Shown here piece after piece: positions 36,555-45,328 of a stretch of DNA of 64,000 nucleotides. The position numbers and the translations under genes are program-made. Each line of letters starts with the position of its first letter. Positions within the stretch are counted from its first letter, which is position 1. The notes beneath the pieces were generated by a model. The model saw only the letters and a list, made by a program, of their open reading frames with translations, was not told where the DNA came from and searched no databases. Source of the DNA: Pseudomonas anatoliensis (GTDB lineage: Bacteria > Pseudomonadota > Gammaproteobacteria > Pseudomonadales > Pseudomonadaceae); contig NZ_JACVHC010000001.1 of the NCBI RefSeq assembly GCF_017976235.1, positions 558,001 to 622,000 on the forward strand, in the 5' to 3' direction.

Positions 36555-38291
36555 TCAGTGAGAATGACGCGGCACTTCAGCCCCTCGGCAACCCACCAAA
36601 AAGTCAAAGTCACAGCCCTGATCCGCCTGCAACACATGGTCGATGTACAGCTGACGATAACCGCCCACCAGCAATTGCTGCGGTGGTTGCAGATCGGCCA
36701 TGCGCGCCGCCAGTTCGGCATCCGGAATGTCCAGGTGCAAACGGCCAGTGGCGCAATCGAGTTCGATCCAGTCGCCTTCCTTCACCGTGGCCAGCGGCCC
36801 ACCGGCTGCCGCTTCCGGCGCGACGTGCAAAACCACCGTGCCGTACGCCGTGCCGCTCATCCGCGCATCAGAAATGCGCACCATGTCGGTCACACCCTGG
36901 GCCAACAGCTTGGCAGGTAGGCCCATGTTGCCGACTTCGGCCATGCCCGGATAACCCTTCGGCCCACAGTTTTTCATTACCAGAATCGAATCTTTATCAA
37001 CATCCAGTTCCGGATCGTTGATTCGCGCCTTGTACATGTCGAAGTTCTCGAACACCACTGCACGACCGCGATGCTGCATCAGTTCGGCGCTGGCGGCGGA
37101 CGGTTTGAGTACCGCGCCCAGTGGCGCCAAGTTACCGCGCAGCACGCAGATACCGCCGTCGGCACGAATCGGATTGTCGAGCGTGCGGATCACCTCGTCT
37201 TCGCCATAGATCGGCGCGTCCTTGGTGTTCTCGCCGATGGACTTGCCGTTGACGGTCAGCGCATTCGGATTGGGGATCAGATTCGCTTCACCAAGACGAC
37301 GCAACACCGCTGGCAAGCCTCCAGCGTAGTAAAACTCTTCCATCAAGAAACGCCCGGACGGTTGCAGATCGACAATCGTCGGCATGCCGCGGCCGATGCG
37401 CGTCCAGTCGTCCAGATCCAGCTCGACGCCAATGCGTCCGGCGATGGCTTTCAAGTGGATCACGGCGTTGGTCGAACCACCGATCGCGGCGTTAACACGG
37501 ATGGCGTTTTCGAAGGCTTCCTTGGTGAGGATCTTCGACAGTTTCAGATCTTCGCGAACCATCTCCACCGCACGCATGCCGGACATGTGCGCCAGCACAT
37601 AACGCCGCGCATCCACCGCTGGAATCGCCGCGTTGTGCGGCAGCGAAGTGCCCAGCGCTTCGGCCATGCAGGCCATGGTCGACGCGGTGCCCATGGTGTT
37701 GCAGGTGCCCGCCGAACGCGACATTCCGCCCTCGGCCGCGAGGAAGTCGTCAATGGTGATGGTGCCAGCCTTGACCTGTTCGCTGAGCTGCCAGACGACG
37801 GTGCCGGAGCCAATGTCCTTGCCCTTGTGCTTGCCGTTGAGCATCGGCCCGCCAGTGACGACGATGGCCGGCACGTCGCAACTGGCTGCGCCCATGAGCA
37901 GCGCCGGAGTGGTTTTGTCGCAACCGGTCAGCAGCACCACGCCGTCAATCGGGTTACCGCGAATCGCTTCCTCAACGTCCATGCTCGCCAGGTTGCGGGT
38001 GAGCATGGCGGTCGGGCGCAGGTTCGATTCGCCGTTGGAGAACACCGGGAATTCCACCGGGAATCCACCAGCCTCGATCACCCCGCGTTTGACGTGCTCC
38101 GCGATCTGGCGGAAATGCGCGTTGCACGGGGTCAGTTCCGACCAGGTATTGCAGATGCCGATGATCGGCTTGCCATGAAACTGGTGGTCGGCGATGCCCT
38201 GATTCTTCATCCAGCTGCGGTACATGAAGCCGTTCTTGTCGGCCGTGCCAAACCATTGGGCGGAGCGCAGGGTGGGTTTCTTATCAGACAT
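36555..38291 (-). CDS. araC: IlvD/Edd-family sugar-acid dehydratase, L-arabinonate dehydratase type
   Basis: A 578-residue dehydratase very like the Rhizobium L-arabinonate dehydratase in length and motifs. Cysteine ligands for a [2Fe-2S] cluster are visible at C56 (SELTPCN), C124 (TGCDKTTP) and C197 (AGTCNTMG); KNCGPKGYPGMAEVGNMGLP and RISDARMSGTAYG are the conserved C-terminal regions. It should convert L-arabinonate (or a close sugar acid such as D-fuconate or D-xylonate) to the 2-keto-3-deoxy acid, which the FAH-family enzyme and the dehydrogenase at 39953 and 40955 then carry to 2-oxoglutarate. Divergent from the MFS gene. The symbol follows Azospirillum naming and is not the AraC regulator. 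Confidence 0.9.
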   Translation of the reverse strand: MSDKKPTLRSAQWFGTADKNGFMYRSWMKNQGIADHQFHGKPIIGICNTWSELTPCNAHFRQIAEHVKRGVIEAGGFPVEFPVFSNGESNLRPTAMLTRNLASMDVEEAIRGNPIDGVVLLTGCDKTTPALLMGAASCDVPAIVVTGGPMLNGKHKGKDIGSGTVVWQLSEQVKAGTITIDDFLAAEGGMSRSAGTCNTMGTASTMACMAEALGTSLPHNAAIPAVDARRYVLAHMSGMRAVEMVREDLKLSKILTKEAFENAIRVNAAIGGSTNAVIHLKAIAGRIGVELDLDDWTRIGRGMPTIVDLQPSGRFLMEEFYYAGGLPAVLRRLGEANLIPNPNALTVNGKSIGENTKDAPIYGEDEVIRTLDNPIRADGGICVLRGNLAPLGAVLKPSAASAELMQHRGRAVVFENFDMYKARINDPELDVDKDSILVMKNCGPKGYPGMAEVGNMGLPAKLLAQGVTDMVRISDARMSGTAYGTVVLHVAPEAAAGGPLATVKEGDWIELDCATGRLHLDIPDAELAARMADLQPPQQLLVGGYRQLYIDHVLQADQGCDFDFLVGCRGAEVPRHSH

Positions 38292-38312
38292 GATCGATTC
38301 TCTTATTGTATG

Positions 38313-38320
38313 ACTATAGT
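38313..38320. promoter_or_regulatory. palindrome near dehydratase start, candidate operator half
   Basis: ACTATAGT is an eight-base palindrome 22 bases upstream of the dehydratase ATG. It resembles the ACTATATAGT at 38388 in the same divergent region; both may be bound by the GntR regulator. Confidence 0.35.
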
Positions 38321-38387
38321 GTTCCAGCTGTGGCTTAACATAAGCTCAAATTCAGCTGTTTGGAAGTGTTGTTGGGTAATTAGTATT

Positions 38388-38397
38388 ACTATATAGT
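38388..38397. promoter_or_regulatory. palindrome ACTATATAGT, candidate operator
   Basis: A perfect ten-base palindrome in the middle of the 193-base divergent region between the dehydratase and MFS genes. Confidence 0.4.
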
Positions 38398-38484
38398 CGT
38401 TTTCGACGGAGGGATGGCCCTGGCGGTTTTCCGTGAGAGGCGTCCCCCGAGGTTCTATAAAAACAACAATCGGAGACCGATCTC

Positions 38485-39807
38485 ATGAGCCAGGAATTGC
38501 GCCTGATACGGCGCATCACACTGAAACTGATTCCCTTCCTGATCCTGCTGTACCTGATCGCCTATGTGGATCGCTCCGCCGTCGGCTTCGCCAAGCTGCA
38601 CATGGGCGCCGACATCGGCATCGGCGATGCGGCCTATGGCCTCGGTGCCGGGCTGTTCTTCATTGGTTATTTCCTTTTCGAAATCCCCAGCAACCTGATG
38701 CTCGAACGCTTCGGCGCGCGGCGCTGGTTTGCGCGGATCATGATCACCTGGGGCGCGATCACCATCGGCATGGCCTTCGTCCAGGGCCCGCACAGCTTCT
38801 ATGTCATGCGCTTTTTGCTCGGCGCGGCAGAAGCAGGGTTCTTCCCCGGCGTTCTCTACTACATCACCCAATGGTTCCCGGTGCGCCATCGCGGCAAGAT
38901 CCTCGGGCTGTTCATTCTTTCGCAACCCATCGCCATGATGATCACCGGTCCCGTGTCCGGCGGTTTGCTGGGCATGGACGGCATTCTCGGCCTGCACGGC
39001 TGGCAGTGGCTGTTCATCGTCATCGGCACCCCGGCGATCCTGCTGACCTGGCCGGTGCTGCGCTGGTTGCCTGACGGCCCGCAACAGGTGAAGTGGATGG
39101 ATCAGGCCGAGAAAGACTGGCTGACCGGCGAGCTGAAAAAGGATCTGCAGGAGTACGGCCAGACCCGTCACGGCAATCCTTTGCATGCGCTGAAAGACAA
39201 ACGCGTGTTGCTGCTGGCGCTGTTCTATCTGCCGGTGACTCTGAGCATTTACGGCCTCGGCTTGTGGTTGCCGACGTTGATCAAACAGTTCGGCGGCAGC
39301 GATCTGATGACCGGTTTCGTGTCGTCGGTGCCGTACATCTTCGGGATCATCGGTCTGCTGATCATCCCGCGCAGTTCCGATCGCATGAACGATCGCTACG
39401 GGCATTTGGCGGTGCTTTATGTACTGGGCGCGATTGGCTTGTTCCTCAGTGCCTGGCTGACATTGCCGGTGGCGCAACTGGCAGCGCTGTGTCTGGTGGC
39501 GTTTGCGCTGTTTTCCTGCACGGCGGTGTTCTGGACGCTGCCGGGGCGGTTCTTTGCCGGTGCGAGTGCGGCGGCGGGGATCGCGCTGATCAACTCGGTG
39601 GGCAACCTCGGCGGCTACATCGGGCCGTTCGTGATCGGGGCGCTGAAAGAACACACCGGCAATCTGGCTTCGGGGTTGTACTTCCTGTCGGGAGTGATGG
39701 TGTTTGGGCTGATTCTGACTGGCGTGGTGTATCGCGTGCTGGAGCGTAAACACGTGTTGCCGGCTGATCAATTTGCCGCGAGTGCGCGTGGTGCGACCCG
39801 CACCTAA
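38485..39807 (+). CDS. MFS transporter, anion:cation symporter (ACS) family
   Basis: A 440-residue MFS carrier with twelve hydrophobic segments. YVDRSAVGFAKLHM and EIPSNLMLERFGARRWFARIMITWG are signatures of the ACS group, which imports sugar acids such as galactonate, tartrate or glucarate. By context it imports L-arabinonate or a related aldonate. CGGAG precedes the ATG. First gene of the rightward operon, followed after a REP pair by the FAH-family and dehydrogenase genes. Confidence 0.9.
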   Translation: MSQELRLIRRITLKLIPFLILLYLIAYVDRSAVGFAKLHMGADIGIGDAAYGLGAGLFFIGYFLFEIPSNLMLERFGARRWFARIMITWGAITIGMAFVQGPHSFYVMRFLLGAAEAGFFPGVLYYITQWFPVRHRGKILGLFILSQPIAMMITGPVSGGLLGMDGILGLHGWQWLFIVIGTPAILLTWPVLRWLPDGPQQVKWMDQAEKDWLTGELKKDLQEYGQTRHGNPLHALKDKRVLLLALFYLPVTLSIYGLGLWLPTLIKQFGGSDLMTGFVSSVPYIFGIIGLLIIPRSSDRMNDRYGHLAVLYVLGAIGLFLSAWLTLPVAQLAALCLVAFALFSCTAVFWTLPGRFFAGASAAAGIALINSVGNLGGYIGPFVIGALKEHTGNLASGLYFLSGVMVFGLILTGVVYRVLERKHVLPADQFAASARGATRT

Positions 39808-39825
39808 ATGACTGATACCGGCCTC

Positions 39826-39915
39826 TGTAGGAGTGAGCCTGCTCGCGATAGCGCCGGCACATTCAACATTGTTGGTGGCTGATACACCGCTATCGCGAGC
39901 AGGCTCACTCCTACA
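39826..39915. repeat. REP pair (TGTAGGAGTGAGCCTGCTCGCG family) within the operon
   Basis: Inverted units in the 145-base gap between the MFS and FAH-family genes, a place where REPs can modulate transcript stability. Confidence 0.88.
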
Positions 39916-39952
39916 GGGATCTGCGGTGTTTTTGAAGCAATAGGAGAAAAAC

Positions 39953-40945
39953 ATGCATCTGGTTCAATTCGAATTGAGTAACGGCGAACGCCGCGTCGGC
40001 GTGGTCGAAAGCGCTGTGGTGCGCGAAGTGCAGGATGCCCGCAGCGTGCGTGATCTGGCCCTGGCCGCCATCGAAGCCGGCGGCACTCTGGAGCAGCAAG
40101 TAAAAAGCCTCGGCCTGGGCACCAGCCATGACTATGCGCAGTTGCTCAAAGACCTGCGCATCCTGCCGCCGCTTGATCACCCGGACCCGGCGCACATGCT
40201 GGTCAGCGGCACCGGTCTGACGCATCTGGGCAGCGCCTCGGCCCGCGACAAGATGCACCAGCAGGCCGGTGACGAAACCGCGATGACCGACACCATGAAA
40301 ATCTTCAAATGGGGCGTCGAGGGTGGCAAACCGGCGGCGGGGCAGGCGGGTGTTCAGCCGGAATGGTTCTACAAGGGCGACGGCAGCATCGTCGTGCGTC
40401 CGGGCGAAGCCTTCCCGTTGCCGCCGTTTGCCGAAGACGCTGGCGAAGAGCCGGAGATGGCCGGCCTGTACATCATCGGCCACGACGGCAAGCCGTATCG
40501 CCTGGGCTTCGCCGTCGGCAACGAGTTCTCCGATCACGTCATGGAGCGCAAGAATTACCTGTACCTGGCCCACTCGAAATTGCGCAGTTGCAGTTATGGC
40601 CCGGAACTTCGCGTCGGTGAGCTACCCCAACACCTTGCAGGCACCAGTCGTATCCTGCGTGATGGCGAAGTGTTGTGGCAGAACGAGTTCCTCAGTGGCG
40701 AGGCCAACATGTGCCACAGCCTGGCGAACCTCGAATACCACCACTTCAAGTACAGCCAGTTCCTGCGCCCGGGCGACGTGCACATTCACTTTTTCGGCAC
40801 CGCGACCTTGTCGTTCGCCGATGGCATTCGCACCCAACCGGGTGACGTTTTCGAAATCAGCCAGGCCGAATTCGGCGCACCGCTGATCAATGGCATCGCC
40901 CCGGTTCAAGCGGTTTTCGAACCGGACAGCATCGGCACCCTTTAA
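39953..40945 (+). CDS. FAH-family 2-keto-3-deoxypentonate dehydratase (AraD1-like)
   Basis: A 330-residue fumarylacetoacetate hydrolase-family protein of the AraD1/XylX branch. The metal-site region is in EPEMAGLYIIGHDGKPYRLGFAVGNEFSDHV and the LSGEANMCHSLANLEYHHFKY region follows. In non-phosphorylating pentose pathways these enzymes dehydrate 2-keto-3-deoxy-L-arabinonate or -D-xylonate to 2-oxoglutarate semialdehyde. The preceding dehydratase and following dehydrogenase fit exactly. TAGGAG precedes the ATG; nine bases separate it from the next gene. Confidence 0.87.
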   Translation: MHLVQFELSNGERRVGVVESAVVREVQDARSVRDLALAAIEAGGTLEQQVKSLGLGTSHDYAQLLKDLRILPPLDHPDPAHMLVSGTGLTHLGSASARDKMHQQAGDETAMTDTMKIFKWGVEGGKPAAGQAGVQPEWFYKGDGSIVVRPGEAFPLPPFAEDAGEEPEMAGLYIIGHDGKPYRLGFAVGNEFSDHVMERKNYLYLAHSKLRSCSYGPELRVGELPQHLAGTSRILRDGEVLWQNEFLSGEANMCHSLANLEYHHFKYSQFLRPGDVHIHFFGTATLSFADGIRTQPGDVFEISQAEFGAPLINGIAPVQAVFEPDSIGTL

Positions 40946-40954
40946 GGAGATCCC

Positions 40955-42535
40955 ATGACTCAGATTCTCGGTCACAACTACATCGGCGGTCAGCGTAGCG
41001 CTGCCGGCAACGTCAAACTGCAAAGCGTCGACGCGACGACGGGCGAACAACTGCCTCACGATTTCATCCAGGCGACGGCCGAAGAAGTTGACGCCGCCGC
41101 CAAAGCCGCCGCTGCCGCCTACCCGGCCTATCGCAGCCTCAGCGCCGAGCGCCGCGCGCAGTTTCTAGACGCGATTGCCGACGAACTGGACGCGCTCGGT
41201 GATGATTTCGTCGCCGTTGTCTGCCGCGAAACCGCGTTGCCGGCTGGCCGCATTCAGGGCGAACGCGGTCGCACCAGCGGCCAGATGCGCCTGTTCGCCA
41301 AAGTGCTGCGCCGTGGCGATTTCTATGGGGCACGGATCGATTTGCCGTTGCCGGATCGCCAGCCATTGCCGCGCCCGGATCTGCGTCAGTACCGCATCGG
41401 CCTTGGCCCGGTTGCGGTGTTCGGCGCGAGCAATTTTCCACTGGCGTTTTCCACTGCCGGCGGAGACACCGCATCGGCACTCGCTGCCGGTTGCCCGGTG
41501 GTGTTCAAGGCGCACAGCGGTCACATGGCCACGGCCGAGCTGGTGGCTGATGCACTGATTCGTGCGGCGGAAAAAACCGAGATGCCAGCGGGTGTGTTCA
41601 ACATGATCTACGGCGGTGGCGTCGGCGAGTGGCTGGTCAAGCATCCGGCGATTCAGGCTGTGGGTTTCACCGGTTCGCTCAAGGGTGGACGTGCGTTGTG
41701 CGACATGGCCGCGGCACGCCCGCAACCGATCCCGGTGTTTGCCGAGATGTCGAGCATCAACCCGGTCATCGTCTTGCCGCAGGCGCTGGCCGCTCGCTCG
41801 GAAAGCGTCGCTCGCGACCTCACCGCGTCGGTCGTGCAGGGCTGCGGTCAGTTCTGCACCAATCCCGGTTTGGTCATCGGTATTCGCTCGCCTGAATTCA
41901 GCGCATTCGTGCAACAGGTTGCAGGTTTGATCGGCGACCAATCGGCGCAAACCATGCTCAATGCCGGCACCCTTGGCAGTTACGGCAACGGCTTGCAGAA
42001 GCTTCTCGCGCATCAAGGCATTGAGCATCTGGCGGGCAATCCGCAGCAGGGCAATCAAGCGCAGCCGCAACTTTTCAAAGCGGATGTCAGCCTTTTGATC
42101 AACGGCGATGAAGTACTGCAGGAAGAGGTGTTCGGCCCAACGACAGTGATTGTCGAGGTGGCCGATCAAGTGCAACTCAGTGCCGCATTGAACGGTTTGC
42201 ACGGGCAGCTCACCGCGACGATTATCGGCGAGCCTAGTGATTTTGAGCAGTTCGCAGAACTCACGCCGCTGCTGGAGCAGAAGGTCGGGCGGATCCTGCT
42301 AAACGGTTATCCGACCGGTGTCGAGGTGTGTGATTCGATGGTCCATGGAGGTCCGTATCCGGCAACATCCGATGCCCGTGGCACTTCGGTCGGCACGCTG
42401 GCTATCGACCGTTTCCTGCGTCCGGTGTGTTTCCAGAACTACCCGGACAGCTTGCTGCCGGAACCGCTGAAAAACGCCAACCCGTTGCGTATCCAGCGCC
42501 TGGTGGATGGCAAGCCATCGCGCGAAGCGTTGTAA
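40955..42535 (+). CDS. 2-oxoglutarate semialdehyde dehydrogenase (KGSADH)
   Basis: A 526-residue aldehyde dehydrogenase of the longer KGSADH-II/III type. Glutamate motif FAEMSSINPVI and catalytic Cys in GCGQFCTNPGL are present, along with FGASNFPLAFSTAGGDTASALAAGCPV. It completes the pathway by oxidising 2-oxoglutarate semialdehyde to 2-oxoglutarate, feeding the TCA cycle. AAGGAGATCCC precedes the ATG. Third gene of the MFS-FAH-KGSADH operon. Confidence 0.9.
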   Translation: MTQILGHNYIGGQRSAAGNVKLQSVDATTGEQLPHDFIQATAEEVDAAAKAAAAAYPAYRSLSAERRAQFLDAIADELDALGDDFVAVVCRETALPAGRIQGERGRTSGQMRLFAKVLRRGDFYGARIDLPLPDRQPLPRPDLRQYRIGLGPVAVFGASNFPLAFSTAGGDTASALAAGCPVVFKAHSGHMATAELVADALIRAAEKTEMPAGVFNMIYGGGVGEWLVKHPAIQAVGFTGSLKGGRALCDMAAARPQPIPVFAEMSSINPVIVLPQALAARSESVARDLTASVVQGCGQFCTNPGLVIGIRSPEFSAFVQQVAGLIGDQSAQTMLNAGTLGSYGNGLQKLLAHQGIEHLAGNPQQGNQAQPQLFKADVSLLINGDEVLQEEVFGPTTVIVEVADQVQLSAALNGLHGQLTATIIGEPSDFEQFAELTPLLEQKVGRILLNGYPTGVEVCDSMVHGGPYPATSDARGTSVGTLAIDRFLRPVCFQNYPDSLLPEPLKNANPLRIQRLVDGKPSREAL

Positions 42536-42551
42536 GGCAACACCCATAACC

Positions 42552-42635
42552 TGTGGGACTTGCCAGCGATGACTGCGGCACATCCCACATTGATGTGTCA
42601 GACAGATTGCTATCGCTGGCAAGCCAGCTCCCACA
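42552..42635. repeat. REP pair (TGTGGGA..GCTTGCCAGCGAT family), one arm shortened
   Basis: TGTGGGACTTGCCAGCGAT (lacking a few bases) and CTGGCAAGCCAGCTCCCACA flank the spacer after the KGSADH gene. Confidence 0.83.
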
Positions 42636-42695
42636 GGGATCTGCATCGACAATAAGCTATCATTCGCTCTTTCCCCCCTACAAAGACTGTTCACC

Positions 42696-43007
42696 ATGAC
42701 TGCCCCAACCCTTCTCAACGCCCTCGAACACTGCGGAATGGTCGAAATCGACGGCCTGCACGCTTTCGAATTCGCCCTCGATGAAGACGACAATCTGCAC
42801 ATCGAATGCATCGATGGCCGAGCGGCCAAGCATTGGGAATTCACCCCGGCTCAAGTTGAAGCGGCGACGTTTGACGAAGCTCTGCAGAGCTGGCTAGTCA
42901 TTGGCTATGCCAGCGATACCAAGACCACCGGCGAACACCGTCTGGTGTGCCTTGGCGACGTAGTCAGCAGCAGCGACGACGAGGATGAAACTGATGAAAA
43001 TGCGTAA
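42696..43007 (+). CDS. small acidic hypothetical protein (possibly DUF5629)
   Basis: A 103-residue, strongly acidic protein ending in an Asp/Glu run (SSSDDEDETDENA). No signal or membrane segment. It is of a type annotated as a Pseudomonas-specific domain of unknown function; I am not sure of the family number. Its 3' end overlaps the start of the lactonase gene, so the two are probably co-expressed. Confidence 0.72.
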   Translation: MTAPTLLNALEHCGMVEIDGLHAFEFALDEDDNLHIECIDGRAAKHWEFTPAQVEAATFDEALQSWLVIGYASDTKTTGEHRLVCLGDVVSSSDDEDETDENA

Positions 43008-44169
43008 ATTCTGGCCGCTGCTGATGGCCGGCAGCGTCGGTGCGATGGGCCTTTCCAGTGCATCCGCTGAAAGCTTCCAGCTGCTGGTCGGCTCTTACAC
43101 TGCCGGCGCGAGCCAAGGCATCTATCGGATGAGCTTCGATAGCGCCACTGGTCAGATCGAAGCCAAACCACTGCAAGTGGTGAAAAGCGAAAACCCATCG
43201 TGGCTCACTCTGTCCAAAGACCAGAAACGCTTGTTCGTGGTCAACGAAAATGGTCCAGGCCAAACCGATCCGGTCGGTCGCGTCAGCAGTTATGCGATCG
43301 ATCCGAAAACCCATGCGCTTAGTCTGATCAATCAAGTACAAAGCCTGGGCAACGAGCCGACCCATTCGAGCCTCAGTGGTGACGCCAGCCATTTGTTCGT
43401 CAGCAACTATTCGGTGATGGAAGATCCGGGCGGCACGCTCGCGGTGTTGCCGGTAGGGGCAGACGGCAAACTCAAACCGGTGGTGCAGATGAGCGCCCAC
43501 CCGGCGAGCCGGGTCAATCCCGAGCGTCAGGCGTCGAACCACGTGCATTCGACGGTCTCCTCGCCGGACGGCCGTTATGTGTTCTCCAATGATCTGGGCG
43601 CGGACAAGGTCTTCATCTACCAGTTCGACCCGAAGGCCAACCCGGATTTGCCGCTGACCCCGGCAAAAACCGCCTCGGTGGCCATGCCTGCCGGCAGCGG
43701 TCCGCGTCATCTGTTGTTCAGTGCTGACGGCAAACATGCCTGGCTGACCATGGAAATGAGTGCTCAAGTCGCGGTATTCGATTACAACGACGGCGTGCTG
43801 ACTCAGACACAACTGGTAGACCTCGCGGCTGGCCAACCGACCTCGGACAAGGCAGGGGCTGCGCTGCATGCTTCCGCTGACGGCAAATTCCTCTACGTCA
43901 GCAACCGTGGCACCGCCAATCAGTTGGTCGTGTTCAGCATTGATCCGGCCACCGGCCAACTCAAAGAGCTGCAAAAACGTTCGGTGGAAGGTGATCACCC
44001 GCGCGAATTCAGCCTCGACCCGAGTGGCAAATTCCTGCTGATTGCCAACCAGAAGAGCAATGAGATTGTCGTTGTCGAACGCGATGGCAAGACCGGTCTG
44101 CTCGGCAAAACCGTGCAGAAACTGCCGATGGACGCGCCGAGCGACCTGAAGTTTGTAGTGCGACAATAA
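42994..44169 (+). CDS. exported lactonase-family beta-propeller (6-phosphogluconolactonase-like)
   Basis: A protein of about 391 residues with a signal peptide (MKMRKFWPLLMAGSVGAM, cut near SASAES) and a seven-bladed lactonase propeller. Repeats such as GSYTAGASQGIYRMSFDSATG, NHVHSTVSSPDGRYVFSNDLGADKVFIYQFD and GSGPRHLLFSADGKHAWLTMEM match the YbhE/Pgl-like lactonase family. Being exported, it is not a cytosolic 6-phosphogluconolactonase; hydrolysis of sugar lactones made by periplasmic dehydrogenases, upstream of the neighbouring pentonate pathway, is plausible. ATGs at 42985, 42994 and 43000 are possible; the GAGG at 42981 best fits 42994. Confidence 0.83.
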   Translation: MKMRKFWPLLMAGSVGAMGLSSASAESFQLLVGSYTAGASQGIYRMSFDSATGQIEAKPLQVVKSENPSWLTLSKDQKRLFVVNENGPGQTDPVGRVSSYAIDPKTHALSLINQVQSLGNEPTHSSLSGDASHLFVSNYSVMEDPGGTLAVLPVGADGKLKPVVQMSAHPASRVNPERQASNHVHSTVSSPDGRYVFSNDLGADKVFIYQFDPKANPDLPLTPAKTASVAMPAGSGPRHLLFSADGKHAWLTMEMSAQVAVFDYNDGVLTQTQLVDLAAGQPTSDKAGAALHASADGKFLYVSNRGTANQLVVFSIDPATGQLKELQKRSVEGDHPREFSLDPSGKFLLIANQKSNEIVVVERDGKTGLLGKTVQKLPMDAPSDLKFVVRQ

Positions 44170-44172
44170 GCC

Positions 44173-44197
44173 ACAGGCCCCGGTTCGCGGGGCCTGT
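44173..44197 (+). terminator. rho-independent terminator after the lactonase gene
   Basis: ACAGGCCCC and GGGGCCTGT arms around a GGTTCGC-type loop, followed by a weak T-rich stretch. Confidence 0.7.
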
Positions 44198-44325
44198 CTC
44201 TATGTATTAATCGCGCTGATAACTGCTACTGTTACAAAGCATTTCAAGCGTTCAACCCTCGAGCGTTAAGTTGGCTCCACAGCCCAACCGGGCAAGCAAG
44301 CCAACCGAACACGAGGGTTACCGCC

Positions 44326-44505
44326 ATGAACTTCAATCTTTTCTCCGTCATCGCCGCTTCCGCCATCTCCGCCACCGTGGTTCTGCCAGCCAGTGCCAAC
44401 GTCGAAATCAACAGCAAAAAATCCCACGCCCAGAGCTACACCCAGAAATATCTGCAACAAAGCGCCAACTTCTACGCTGCGCTGGATCACAAAGCCCAAC
44501 ACTGA
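44326..44505 (+). CDS. small exported hypothetical protein
   Basis: A 59-residue frame with GAGG nine bases upstream of the ATG. It begins MNFNLFSVIAASAISATVV and has a plausible cleavage site after PASA; the mature part (about 35 residues) is polar, rich in Gln, Ser, His and Lys, with SHAQSYTQKYLQQSANFYAAL. No function recognised. Confidence 0.6.
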   Translation: MNFNLFSVIAASAISATVVLPASANVEINSKKSHAQSYTQKYLQQSANFYAALDHKAQH

Positions 44506-44525
44506 GCACACAGACAAAACTCCCC

Positions 44526-44598
44526 TGTAGGAGCTGCCGAAGGCTGCGATCTTTTGATCTTCAACGTCAAAAGATCGCAGCCTTCGGCAGCTCCTACA
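44526..44598. repeat. REP pair (TGTAGGAGCTGCCGAAGGC family), compact
   Basis: Inverted units with a short spacer, forming an almost perfect long hairpin. Confidence 0.88.
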
Positions 44599-44757
44599 TG
44601 TGTGTGCGTTTGACCACACGATAGGTTTTATTCAACGCCGAAATAGACCGGCTTAATGATCAACGAAGCTGATGTTCACTATGGAAAACCCTGAGTGGTT
44701 GCCACAGCTTTTTTGATCGATTCTGTGGGCATCGAAACATGCCCACGGGAGAACACC

Positions 44758-44970
44758 ATGGCCAGCGCAATCATCTCTTCTGCCAAATTCGGCGCCTACC
44801 TGGCCATCGGCCTTTACCTGGCGCTGGTGCTGATCGTCAGCATCTCATCGCAGATGGAACACAGCTTCGACGCACCGATTCAGGTCGCAAGTCCCGGCAT
44901 TCAGTTCGAACACCGCTCGCAAAGCGTGATGGTCGACCGGGCTGAACTCGCAGGGGTCGGCGGCGCATGA
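44758..44970 (+). CDS. small membrane-anchored hypothetical protein
   Basis: A 70-residue protein starting at an ATG preceded by GGGAGAACACC. One hydrophobic segment (GAYLAIGLYLALVLIVSI, about residues 11-28) anchors it; the remaining 40 residues would be outside the membrane. Its stop overlaps the next gene by four bases (ATGA), so the two small proteins are made together. Function unknown. Confidence 0.65.
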   Translation: MASAIISSAKFGAYLAIGLYLALVLIVSISSQMEHSFDAPIQVASPGIQFEHRSQSVMVDRAELAGVGGA

Positions 44971-45224
44971 AAGGCTACAGACTTTGGGTTATCGCCAGTC
45001 TCGCGTTGATGACTAACGGCGCGTCGTTGCTGGGCATTGGGCAGGGCTCGGTGGGAGCGCTGGCGCGAGCCATAGAGGCCAATCACAACATCGCCCACGA
45101 CATCGAACGGGCGAATACGCTGGGGCTGCTGGCCGGCAATCCGCCGAGCAAGGCCGCAGCGAATTTTCTCGGGCCGTTCGAAGTCGATTGCTCGGCCCTC
45201 GGGATGTGCCAGGTGCTGGCTTGA
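44967..45224 (+). CDS. small exported or membrane hypothetical protein
   Basis: An 85-residue protein with an N-terminal hydrophobic segment (YRLWVIASLALMTNGASLLGIG) that may be a signal or anchor. The remainder (IEANHNIAHDIERANTLGLLAGNPPSKAAANFLG) ends in a two-cysteine tail (DCSALGMCQVLA) that could form a disulfide. Coupled to the preceding membrane protein. No family recognised. Confidence 0.65.
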   Translation: MKGYRLWVIASLALMTNGASLLGIGQGSVGALARAIEANHNIAHDIERANTLGLLAGNPPSKAAANFLGPFEVDCSALGMCQVLA

Positions 45225-45271
45225 CCTGCAGGTTTGACCAAACTCCAACACTTGCCTTGAGTGAAATTCAT

Positions 45272-45301
45272 TGTGTTGAGGGGATAAATCCCCTCAACAC
45301 A
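45272..45301. repeat. REP-like hairpin (GTTGAGGGGATAAATCCCC)
   Basis: GTGTTGAGGGGA-TAAA-TCCCCTCAACAC is a perfect hairpin related to the TGTGGCGAGGGGATTTATCC family but without its second half. Confidence 0.7.
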
Positions 45302-45328
45302 GGTAATGTGCATGCAGAAGGCGAAGGG

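Noticed and set aside
38455..39954. 499-codon open frame on the minus strand
   Set aside because: Antisense to the MFS transporter gene, crosses a REP pair, and has no family resemblance.
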